From: Streptomyces dengpaensis
Lineage (GTDB): Bacteria > Actinomycetota > Actinomycetes > Streptomycetales > Streptomycetaceae
Direction of reading: 5' to 3'
DNA length: 64,000 bases
NCBI RefSeq assembly: GCF_002946835.1
Contig: NZ_CP026652.1
Location: forward strand, 4,154,001 to 4,218,000
Shown one piece after another: positions 56,885 to 64,000 of this stretch. The first letter of the stretch is position 1. The number at the start of each line of letters is the position of its first letter. Under the pieces are notes generated by a model that ran no database searches, had not been told where the DNA came from, and worked only from the letters and a program-made list of their open reading frames with translations. A program made the position numbers and the translations under genes.

Positions 56885-58972
56885 CTAGCTGCCGATGTCG
56901 CAGCCGTCCGCGCGCCACACGGCCACGACCGCCGGGCGGACGATCTTGCCGGGGCCGTCGGGCCAGGTGCTGGCCGGCTTGTCGACGGTCGCGCCGTCGA
57001 TCTCGCCCGGGTGCTGGACGGCGACCAGCACCTGACGGTCCCCGATGACCGGACCGCAGGTCTCGGCGCCGTTCGGCACGGTCAGGAACTGCTTCAGCTC
57101 ACCGCGCCGCTCGCCCGTGGTCGCGACGCCGAACAGGCCGTCGTGCGAACCGAGTTGCGCGCCGTCGGTGGAGATCCACAGGTTGCCGTGCGGGTCGAAG
57201 GCCACGTTGTCCGGGCAGGAGATCGGGCTGACCTTGTCCTTCGGGAAGCCCGCGAAGTAGGTGGCCGGGTCGGCCGGGTCGCCCGCGACGAGGAAGAGCA
57301 GCCAGGCGAACGTGGTGCTCTCCGGCCGGTTCCAGCGCTCGGTGAGCTCCAGGATGTGGCCGTGCTTGTTGGCGTTGCGCGGGTTGGCCTCGTCCGCCTT
57401 GGCGTTCGTACCGACACCGCGGTTGCTGTTGTTGGTGAGCGCGACGTACACCTTGCCGGTGCGCGGGTTGGGCTCGATGTCCTCGGGCCGGTCCATCTTG
57501 GTCGCGCCGACCTTGTCACCGGCGAGCCGCGTGAAGACGAAGACCTCGTCGGCGGTCATGCCCTCGACGTGCGAGACGGCGCCCTTGGCGGTGGCGGTGG
57601 CCAGCGGAATCCACTCGCCGCTGCCGTCGAACTCTCCGTCGGACGGCAGCTTGCCCGTGCCGTCGATCTCGATCGCCGGGGAGTCGCCGGTCAGCTTGGC
57701 GACGTACAGCGTGCCCTCGTCGAGGAGGGAGAGGTTGTGCTCGCGGACGGCGCGGGAGGTGCCGTGCTTCATCCGCTTGCTGCTGACGAACTTGTAGAAG
57801 TAGTCGAAGCGCTCGTCGTCACCGGTGTAGACGACGGGGCGCCCGTCGGCGGTGAGGCGGATGGTCGCGGCCTCGTGCTTGAAGCGGCCGAGGGCGGTGT
57901 GCTTGCGGGGCGTGGAGGACGGGTCGTACGGGTCGAACTCCACGACGTACCCGAAGCGGTGCACCTCGTTCGGCTCCTGGGCGACGTCGAAGCGCTTGTC
58001 GAAACGCTCCCACTTGCGCTCGGAGGCGGCGGTGCCGATGCCGTACCGCTTGTCCGTGGGGCGGCTGCTGTTGGCGAAGTACTGGTTGAAGTTCTCCTCG
58101 CCGTGCAGGGTCGTGCCCCAGGGAGTCGTACCGCCCGAGCAGTTGTTGAGGGTGCCGAGGACCTTGGTGCCGGTCGGGTCGGCGGAGGTCTTGAGGAGGT
58201 CCGAGCCGGCGGCCGGACCGGTGAGCCGGAACTCGGTGGTGGCGGTCACGCGGCGGTTGAGGTGGTGCCGCGGCACGGCGGTGAGCTTGCCGGTCCTGCG
58301 GTCCGCCTCGACCACGACGGCGGAAAGACCGTGCGCGGCCCACGCGATCTCGACCTGCTCACGGGTGGGGTTCGCGGCGTCGTAGCCGCGGAACATCAGG
58401 ATCTCGTCGGTGTACTCGTGATTGGCGACGAGAAGTTCGCGCCCGCGCTCGCCCGGGAGGGGGAGGAGGGCCAGGAAGTCGTTGTTGTACCCGAACTGCC
58501 CGGCCTGCGCCTTGGCCGTCTGGTTCTCCGGGTCGAAGGCGGGGGCACCGCGGAGGATGGGCTCGCCCCAGCGGATCACGACGTTCTGGTGGTAGCCGTC
58601 GGGTATGACGACGGCGTCGGTGGTGTTGGGAGCGACGGGAGCGAAACGAAGCCCGCGCGCCCCCTTCTTGCTCCAGTACGCCGCGTCGCTCGCCCCGGCC
58701 CCGGCCGCCTGGGCCTCAGCGGCCTGGGCCTCGGGGGCGCCGGTACCGACGACGGCGGCACCCGTCGCCGTGGCCACCGTGACGACGGCCGCGGCCCGCA
58801 TCATCGAACGGCGGCTCAGCGCGCCGGCGATGACGTCACCGACGTAGGCGTTGTCGCTGGTGTTGGGCACCTCATGGAAGCAGGCGTCACCACAGCGGAA
58901 CCGGCAGGTCATGGCGGACCTGCCGCCGGGATGCGAGCTGGGTGTTCCGATCAACGGCAGCATTCTGCGCAC
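56885..58972 (-). CDS. PhoX-type alkaline phosphatase (DUF839)
   Basis: This 695-residue Tat-exported phosphatase has ALSRRSMMRAAAVVTVA as the twin-arginine leader. It is preceded by an N-terminal extension with three cysteines (CRFRCGDACFHE) usual in Streptomyces PhoX. Domain landmarks are FDPENQTAKAQAGQFGYNND, LLVANHEYTDE, GEENFNQYF, TGDDERFDYFYKFVSS and CPDNVAFDPHGNLWISTDG. PhoX uses iron and calcium to cleave phosphate esters outside the cell. A PHO box stands 70 bases upstream, so phosphate starvation should induce it. A long terminator follows the gene. Confidence 0.92.
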   Translation of the reverse strand: MRRMLPLIGTPSSHPGGRSAMTCRFRCGDACFHEVPNTSDNAYVGDVIAGALSRRSMMRAAAVVTVATATGAAVVGTGAPEAQAAEAQAAGAGASDAAYWSKKGARGLRFAPVAPNTTDAVVIPDGYHQNVVIRWGEPILRGAPAFDPENQTAKAQAGQFGYNNDFLALLPLPGERGRELLVANHEYTDEILMFRGYDAANPTREQVEIAWAAHGLSAVVVEADRRTGKLTAVPRHHLNRRVTATTEFRLTGPAAGSDLLKTSADPTGTKVLGTLNNCSGGTTPWGTTLHGEENFNQYFANSSRPTDKRYGIGTAASERKWERFDKRFDVAQEPNEVHRFGYVVEFDPYDPSSTPRKHTALGRFKHEAATIRLTADGRPVVYTGDDERFDYFYKFVSSKRMKHGTSRAVREHNLSLLDEGTLYVAKLTGDSPAIEIDGTGKLPSDGEFDGSGEWIPLATATAKGAVSHVEGMTADEVFVFTRLAGDKVGATKMDRPEDIEPNPRTGKVYVALTNNSNRGVGTNAKADEANPRNANKHGHILELTERWNRPESTTFAWLLFLVAGDPADPATYFAGFPKDKVSPISCPDNVAFDPHGNLWISTDGAQLGSHDGLFGVATTGERRGELKQFLTVPNGAETCGPVIGDRQVLVAVQHPGEIDGATVDKPASTWPDGPGKIVRPAVVAVWRADGCDIGS

Positions 58973-59041
58973 GACACTCTCCCCTGTGAGCGCTTTGGTG
59001 TCAGCGTGACGCTAGGGGTGCGTGTGTGCAGGAACCCTGCG

Positions 59042-59063
59042 GCTGAATGAACTGAGAGTGAAC
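59042..59063 (-). promoter_or_regulatory. PHO box (PhoP site)
   Basis: On the minus strand, GTTCACTCTCA (59053-59063) is followed directly by GTTCATTCAGC (59042-59052). Two contiguous 11-base units beginning GTTCA are the Streptomyces PhoP-binding site. It lies 70 bases before the phoX start. Confidence 0.8.
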
Positions 59064-59204
59064 CCACGGGATCTGCAGGGGTGTTGACAACGTGACCCTT
59101 CCGCGATCCGCCCCTCCCCAAGATCGCCACCTGCGGCAGCTAACCTTACGTGTCCGTCCTGGCCAGGGATTGGCGGGCATCAACTCACGCGAAGGGTTGC
59201 GCAC

Positions 59205-61124
59205 ATGGGCATTCTCACTCTCCTGCGGAACGCGTTCGGCCGCTCACGCAAGGGGCGTGACGCCGACGCCGGGACCTCGCGAGAGCCTTCGACTCCGACG
59301 GTTCCGTCCCCGTCTCCGGAGCCGGCCCCCTCCAAGGAGGCCGCCCCCGAGGCGACCGACCGGGTTCCCGCCCAGGAGGCCGACCGGGCCCCTGCCGCGG
59401 AGCCCGAGCCGAAAATTCCGTCCCCCGCCTCCGAGCCCAACCCGTCGGTGGTGGACGACCTGGTATCGGCGGCCTTCGACAACGTGACGGTCCCGAAGCC
59501 GACGACTTCCCCGGACCCGGAGGCCGCGCCTGAGCCGGAGGCTCAGGCGGAGGCTCAGGCTCAGCCGGAGCCGGAGCCTCAGGCGGAGCCGGAGGCGGAG
59601 GCGGAGGCTGCGGCTGAGCCGGAGGCGGAGGCTGAGCCGGAGGCGGAGGCTGCGGCTGAGCCGGTGCCGACCGCCGAGGCCGAGCCGGCCACGGAGCCGG
59701 AGGCTGCGGCCGAGGCGGAGCCTGTGATGGAGCTGGTGACCGAGGTCGAGGCTGAGCCGGTCGCCGAGACCGAGGCGGAGCTCGTGGTCGAGCCCGAGCC
59801 GGTGGCTGAGGCTGCGGCCGAGGCCGAGCCTGTCGCTGCCGAGGAGCCCGCGGCCGCCGACGGCGAGGCCCCACAGGGGCCACCCGCAGTCGACGACGAA
59901 GGCAGCACGAGTGGTGCGGGCGCGAACGACCCGGCCGAAGGCGAAGCCGAGGCCGAGACCGAACCGCCCACCGAGGCCGAGCCCATCCCCGCACAGGCAG
60001 ACGAACCCGCAGCCGCCGACGGCGACGAGGCCCCACAGGGGCCACCCGCAGTCGACGACGAAGGCAGCACGAGTGGTGCGAGCGGGAACGACCCGGCCGA
60101 AGGCGAAGCCGAGGCCGAGACCGAACCGCCCACCGAGGCCGAGCCCATCCCCGCACAGGCAGACGAACCCGCAGCCGCCGACGGCGACGAGGCCCCACAG
60201 GGGCCACCCGCAGTCGACGACGAAGGCAGCACGAGTGGTGCGAGCGGGAACGACCCGGCCGAAGGCGAAGCCGAGGCCGAGACCGAACCGCCCACCGAGG
60301 CCGAGCCCATCCCCGCACAGGCAGACGAACCCGCAGCCGCCGACGGCGAAAGCCGCACGGGTGGTGCGGGCGCGAACGACCCGGCCGAAGGCGAAGGCGA
60401 AGCCGAGGCGGACACCCCTGCCGAAGGCGAAGCCGAGGCGGACACCGAGCCCCACGGCACCCCCGCCGTACCCGTCACCCACATCAAGACAACCGCCCCC
60501 ACCCTGGCAACGGCGTACGCCGAAGCAGGGACGGCCCTCCAGAAGAGGGACCTCACCGGCACACGCGCCAACATCTACCTCGTCCTGGACCGCTCCGCGT
60601 CCATGCGCCCGTACTACAAGGACGGCTCCGCCCAGGCCCTCGGCGAGCAGGCCCTCGCCCTCGCCGCCCACCTCGACCCCGAGGCCACGGTGAACGTCGT
60701 CTTCTTCTCCACGGAGCTTGACGGCACCGGCGAACTCACCCTCTCCGAGCACGAGAACAAGATCGACGAGCTCCACGCCGGCCTCGGCCGCATGGGCCGT
60801 ACGAGCTACCACGCGGCCGTGGAGGAAGTAGTCACCCACCACGAGAAGCACCACCCGGCCGGGGAGCGGGCCCTCGTGATCTTCCAGACGGACGGCGCCC
60901 CGGACGCGAAGACCCCGGCCACCCAGTCCCTCACGGACGCGGCCAAGAACCACCCCACGGTGTTCTTCTCCTTCGTCGCCTTCGGCGAGCACGACAACAA
61001 GGCCTTCGACTACCTCCGCAAGCTGAAGTCCGACAACACGGCCTTCTTCCACGCGGGCCCCACCCCGCGCGAGCTGACGGACGCGGAGCTCTACGAGGGC
61101 GTACTGGCGAACTGGCGCCCGTAG
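59205..61124 (+). CDS. VWA-domain protein with long acidic repeat linker
   Basis: This 639-residue protein has a basic start (ILTLLRNAFGRSRKGRDAD) and a very long acidic Pro/Glu/Ala linker (about residues 20-425), including three near-identical 54-residue repeats. A C-terminal VWA domain of the TerF type follows, with the MIDAS motif D-x-S-x-S in IYLVLDRSASMRPYY and the second metal site in GRMGRTSYHAAV and VIFQTDGAPDAKTP. TerF-like VWA proteins belong to tellurite/stress modules, but no other ter gene adjoins this one. The start is ATG. Confidence 0.87.
   Translation: MGILTLLRNAFGRSRKGRDADAGTSREPSTPTVPSPSPEPAPSKEAAPEATDRVPAQEADRAPAAEPEPKIPSPASEPNPSVVDDLVSAAFDNVTVPKPTTSPDPEAAPEPEAQAEAQAQPEPEPQAEPEAEAEAAAEPEAEAEPEAEAAAEPVPTAEAEPATEPEAAAEAEPVMELVTEVEAEPVAETEAELVVEPEPVAEAAAEAEPVAAEEPAAADGEAPQGPPAVDDEGSTSGAGANDPAEGEAEAETEPPTEAEPIPAQADEPAAADGDEAPQGPPAVDDEGSTSGASGNDPAEGEAEAETEPPTEAEPIPAQADEPAAADGDEAPQGPPAVDDEGSTSGASGNDPAEGEAEAETEPPTEAEPIPAQADEPAAADGESRTGGAGANDPAEGEGEAEADTPAEGEAEADTEPHGTPAVPVTHIKTTAPTLATAYAEAGTALQKRDLTGTRANIYLVLDRSASMRPYYKDGSAQALGEQALALAAHLDPEATVNVVFFSTELDGTGELTLSEHENKIDELHAGLGRMGRTSYHAAVEEVVTHHEKHHPAGERALVIFQTDGAPDAKTPATQSLTDAAKNHPTVFFSFVAFGEHDNKAFDYLRKLKSDNTAFFHAGPTPRELTDAELYEGVLANWRP
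59865..60350 (+). repeat. Three 162-base tandem repeats
   Basis: Units start at 59865, 60027 and 60189, exactly 162 bases apart, and are almost identical in DNA. Each encodes 54 residues containing QGPPAVDDEGSTSGA, NDPAEGEAEAETEPPTEAEP and AQADEPAAADG. A degenerate fourth unit follows. Low divergence indicates recent expansion or gene conversion. Confidence 0.9.
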
Positions 61125-61146
61125 CCGCCCCACCCGTGAAGAACCC

Positions 61147-61188
61147 GGCCGCCCGCTTCCCACCCCTCAAAACGGGAAGCGGGCGGCC
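61147..61188 (+). terminator. Terminator of the VWA gene
   Basis: GGCCGCCCGCTTCCC (61147-61161) pairs perfectly with GGGAAGCGGGCGGCC (61174-61188) over a 12-base loop, 22 bases after the VWA stop and ahead of metG. Confidence 0.85.
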
Positions 61189-61287
61189 CACCCATGTCGG
61201 CTACGATTTCAAGGTTCACCGACGACGACGCGCCGACCCTGAAGCCGACGATCGTCGCCCCACGTAGCGACTTGGGAGCAGCCCGCG

Positions 61288-63027
61288 ATGGCTCGACACC
61301 TCATCACCAGCGCCCTTCCGTACATCAACGGGATCAAGCACCTGGGCAACATGGTGGGGTCCATGCTCCCGGCGGACGTGTACTCCCGGTACCTCCGCCA
61401 GCGCGGCCACGACGTCCTGTACATCTGCGCGACGGACGAGCACGGCACCCCGGCCGAACTGGCGGCCAAGGAGCAGGGCATCCCGGTCGACGAGTTCTGC
61501 GCGCAGGCGCACGACGCGCAGAAGGCGGTGTACGACGGCTTCGAGCTGGCCTTCGACTACTTCGGCCGCAGCTCCAGCCCGGAGAACCGCGAGATCACCC
61601 AGCACTTCGCGCGCCGCCTGAACGAGAACGGCTTCATCGAGGAGCGCGCGATCCGCCAGGTGTACTCGCCGGCGGACGGCCGCTTCCTCCCGGACCGCTA
61701 CGTCGAGGGCACCTGCCCGCACTGCGGCTACGACAAGGCGCGCGGCGACCAGTGCGAGAACTGCACCCGCGTCCTCGACCCGACGGACCTGATCAACCCG
61801 CGCTCGGCGATCAGCGGCTCCACGGACCTGGAGGTCCGCGAGACCAAGCACCTCTTCCTCCTCCAGTCGAAGCTGCAGAACGAGGTCAGGGAGTGGGTGG
61901 CCCGCCACGACAACGTCTGGCCGCACCTCGCCTCCTCGATCGCCCACAAGTGGCTGAACGAGGGCCTGCACGACCGCGCGATCACCCGTGACCTGGACTG
62001 GGGCGTCCCCGTCCCGGCGGACACCTGGCCGGAGCTGGCGGCGGAGGGCAAGGTCTTCTACGTCTGGTTCGACGCCCCGATCGAGTACATCGGCGCGACG
62101 AAGGAGTGGGCGGACCAGGACCCGGAGAACCGCGACTGGAAGTCCTGGTGGTATGACGCGGACTCCGGCGAGAACCCGGTCCGCTACACGGAGTTCATGG
62201 CGAAGGACAACGTCCCGTTCCACACGGTGATGTTCCCGGCCACGGAGCTCGGCGTACGCGAGCCCTGGAAGAAGGTCGACTACGTCAAGGCCTTCAACTG
62301 GCTGACGTACTACGGCGGGAAGTTCTCCACGTCCCAGAAGCGCGGTGTCTTCACCGACCAGGCGCTGGACACCCTCCCGGCCGACTACTGGCGCTACTTC
62401 CTGATCGCCAACGCCCCGGAGTCGGACGACTCGTCCTTCACCTGGGAGCACTTCACGACCACGGTCAACAAGGACCTCGCCGACACGCTCGGCAACTTCG
62501 TCAACCGTGTCCTGTCCTTCTCGAAGAAGCGCTTCGGCGAGGAGGTCCCGGCGGGCGCCGAGGCCGGCGAGGCGGAGGCGAAGCTCGGCGAGGAGATCGC
62601 GAGCCTGCTGGCCGAGTACGAAACCCAGATGGAGGCCCTCCAGTTCCGCAAGGCGGCCGCCGCGCTGCGCGCCCTGTGGTCGGCGGGCAACTCCTACCTG
62701 GAGGAGAAGGCGCCCTGGCTGGAGATCAAGACCAACCCGGAGGGCGCGGCCCTGACCCTCCGTACGGCGATGAACCTGATCCACCTCTACTCGGTGGTCT
62801 CGGAACCCTTCATCCCGGCCTCCGCCCAGGCCATGCGCTCGGCGTTCACCCTCGCGGACACTGCATCTGATCAAAAGCGCGCGACGTGGGTGACCCCGGA
62901 CGAGGCCCGCACGCTGTCCTCCGTCCCGGCGGGCACCCCCTTCACGGTTCCCCCGGTCCTCTTCGCCAAGATCACGGACGAGGACCTGGAAACGTACAAG
63001 GAGCGCTTCGGCGGCGCCGCGGAGTAA
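61288..63027 (+). CDS. metG: Methionyl-tRNA synthetase
   Basis: This 579-residue class I synthetase charges tRNA-Met. The HIGH-type motif is [14 protein letters not shown] at residues 8-21. The zinc knuckle has [17 protein letters not shown] near 142-158. The KMSKS equivalent is [11 protein letters not shown] near 345, and [19 protein letters not shown] is the usual catalytic-core segment. An anticodon-binding helical domain ends the protein. The C-terminal tRNA-binding dimer domain of the E. coli enzyme is absent, as is common in actinobacteria. The start is ATG. It is expected to be the essential housekeeping copy. Confidence 0.96.
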   Translation: MARHLITSALPYINGIKHLGNMVGSMLPADVYSRYLRQRGHDVLYICATDEHGTPAELAAKEQGIPVDEFCAQAHDAQKAVYDGFELAFDYFGRSSSPENREITQHFARRLNENGFIEERAIRQVYSPADGRFLPDRYVEGTCPHCGYDKARGDQCENCTRVLDPTDLINPRSAISGSTDLEVRETKHLFLLQSKLQNEVREWVARHDNVWPHLASSIAHKWLNEGLHDRAITRDLDWGVPVPADTWPELAAEGKVFYVWFDAPIEYIGATKEWADQDPENRDWKSWWYDADSGENPVRYTEFMAKDNVPFHTVMFPATELGVREPWKKVDYVKAFNWLTYYGGKFSTSQKRGVFTDQALDTLPADYWRYFLIANAPESDDSSFTWEHFTTTVNKDLADTLGNFVNRVLSFSKKRFGEEVPAGAEAGEAEAKLGEEIASLLAEYETQMEALQFRKAAAALRALWSAGNSYLEEKAPWLEIKTNPEGAALTLRTAMNLIHLYSVVSEPFIPASAQAMRSAFTLADTASDQKRATWVTPDEARTLSSVPAGTPFTVPPVLFAKITDEDLETYKERFGGAAE

Positions 63028-63042
63028 CGGCAGCCACGTAAC

Positions 63043-63105
63043 CGAGGGCCCGGGAACGAACAGTGACGCCGACCGACAGCGTCACGAACAGTTCCCGGGC
63101 CCTCG
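63043..63105. terminator. Two-part terminator hairpin
   Basis: Outer arms CGAGGGCCCGGGAAC (63043-63057) and GTTCCCGGGCCCTCG (63091-63105) and inner arms GTGACGC (63063-63069) and GCGTCAC (63079-63085) nest within one another. The structure separates metG from the convergent secreted-protein gene. Confidence 0.85.
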
Positions 63106-63142
63106 GCGTCAGAACCGTGGAAACACCCCGGTCCGCACGCGC

Positions 63143-63931
63143 CTACTGCACGTCGACGTAGTCGCCGGTCGCGTTGACGGCGGGGGTGGTGGAGGTGCCG
63201 GCGAAGGACCAGCGCCAGTAGCCGTCCTCGGACGCGGTGGCCGTGGTGCTCAGGGCGCCGGTACTCGAGGTGTTCACCGTCTTGACCGTCGTGTAGGTGG
63301 TGGAGCCCGCCTTGCGGAACTGGAGCTTGACCGGCTGGCCGGCGTAGCCCCGGTAATCGAGGGTGTCCCAGCTGACGCGGGTGAGGCTGCCGCTGACGGT
63401 GAGGGTCCTGCCCTTGACGACCGGCTCCGGGCTCGCGTTGACGGTGAGCTTGGATGTGCGCTTGAGGCGGGTGGTGGTGGCCGCCCACCGCTCGGCCCGG
63501 CTGTCGTCGTTGGCCGACACCTGGACACCGGCCTTCCAGGTCCCGGCGTCGGCGCTGGTCAGCCACGAGTCGGGTTCGAAGGTGAAGGTCTTCGAGCAGG
63601 TGGACGTGGTGGCGCTGGAGGCGACGCAGTCCGCGGGGGTGAAGTCCTCGTTCGGCAGGACGTAGTCGGTGGCGTTGTCGTAGGGGTCGACACCGGACGG
63701 GCCCCGCCACAGGTAGAAGTCCGCGTCCCAGATGCCCGACGGGTCGGTGGCGGTCACGGAAATCGTGACGGTACGGTCGGCCGTGCCGATCACGATGTCC
63801 TTGCCACCGTTGACCAGGACCTGGTTGATCTGGATATCGCCGACGGTCTCGTCCGCCAGCGCGGCCGGAGCGGCGAAGCCGCCCAGCACGGTGGCGGTGG
63901 CGAGCACGGCAAAGATCGCGCGTCTGCGCAT
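63143..63931 (-). CDS. Secreted protein with beta-sandwich repeats
   Basis: This 262-residue exported protein has the signal peptide RRRAIFAVLATATVLGGFAA with cleavage after ALA. The mature part contains two Ig-like or calcium-binding-type beta domains: ADRTVTISVTATDPSGIWDA, and then TVSGSLTRVSWDTLDYRGYAG with QPVKLQFRKAGSTTYTTVKT. Two cysteines (DCVASSATTSTCSKTF) probably form a disulfide. Such proteins are common in Streptomyces culture fluids and have no known activity. The start is ATG. The last 70 bases of the window hold only its leader. Confidence 0.82.
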   Translation of the reverse strand: MRRRAIFAVLATATVLGGFAAPAALADETVGDIQINQVLVNGGKDIVIGTADRTVTISVTATDPSGIWDADFYLWRGPSGVDPYDNATDYVLPNEDFTPADCVASSATTSTCSKTFTFEPDSWLTSADAGTWKAGVQVSANDDSRAERWAATTTRLKRTSKLTVNASPEPVVKGRTLTVSGSLTRVSWDTLDYRGYAGQPVKLQFRKAGSTTYTTVKTVNTSSTGALSTTATASEDGYWRWSFAGTSTTPAVNATGDYVDVQ

Positions 63932-64000
63932 CTTTCTCCCTTATGGAGCGAAGAGGCACCCGCCGGAAACAGGACACGGCGGGTGGATGAGACGCCACTC

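Noticed and set aside
59865..60350. CRISPR-like array
   Set aside because: The 162-base units are contiguous, protein-coding and without spacers. No cas genes are present in the window.

Overview
The window is GC-rich chromosomal DNA of an actinomycete, almost certainly a Streptomyces. The evidence is the extreme third-position G/C of the coding frames, frequent GTG starts, rare TTA codons, an abundance of sigma-factor, histidine-kinase, MerR, MocR and SpoIIE-type phosphatase genes, DmdR-type iron boxes, an 11+11 PHO box, and Streptomyces-typical lipoprotein and Tat leaders.

Layout. (1) 1-1763: lower-GC right end of an integrative element that ends in a duplicated 3' half of a tRNA-Gly(CCC), with clustered direct repeats beside it. 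(2) 1765-6038: a bldA-dependent membrane protein and a translationally coupled partner that share an unusual NYG-MG-VQNQPGA motif, a VapBC toxin-antitoxin pair with its dyad operator, and one small membrane protein. (3) 6475-10677: an iron-box-controlled ferric-siderophore ABC importer. (4) 10675-12215: an IS200/IS605-type element with an intact TnpB and no TnpA. (5) 12302-16378: a decayed HTH regulator, a complete ferredoxin, ferredoxin reductase and P450 cassette, and a head-on junction of two broken genes. (6) 16656-27411: a DUF4142 protein, a DM13 protein, an epimerase, a two-component system, then GT2, DUF2064, methyltransferase, membrane protein, molybdopterin reductase and polytopic membrane genes. 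(7) 24344-34312: a molybdenum neighbourhood with two molybdoenzymes, a Mop-domain regulator and modABC. (8) 34387-40495: FkbM methyltransferase, anti-sigma-type kinase, cold-shock protein, MerR protein, lipoprotein, and an ECF sigma module with a membrane sensor and a secreted paralogue of the sensor domain. (9) 40557-45747: alkylsulfatase-like enzyme, a helix-turn-helix/TPR regulator divergent from a tiny secreted-peptide gene, and an M20 amidohydrolase. (10) 45832-50208: an IS1182-type insertion sequence, a SpoIIE phosphatase, and a MITE-like element. (11) 50502-64000: MocR regulator and alpha/beta hydrolase, an EEP-family protein, a FUSC transporter, PhoX with a PHO box, a repeat-rich VWA protein, metG, and a secreted protein.

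How the genes work together. The importer is expected to be iron-repressed through the two boxes. The molybdate importer and Mop regulator would supply metal to the two nearby molybdoenzymes. The P450 has its own electron chain but has lost its neighbouring regulator.

Most interesting for follow-up: the TPR regulator and secreted-peptide pair with shared TTAAGC operators, which resembles RRNPP quorum sensing of Firmicutes; the motif-sharing operon at 2067-4162, which resembles bacterial amyloid-signalling pairs; and the sigma factor flanked by a membrane-bound and a secreted copy of the same domain. Functional statements rest on motifs read by eye; no database search was run.
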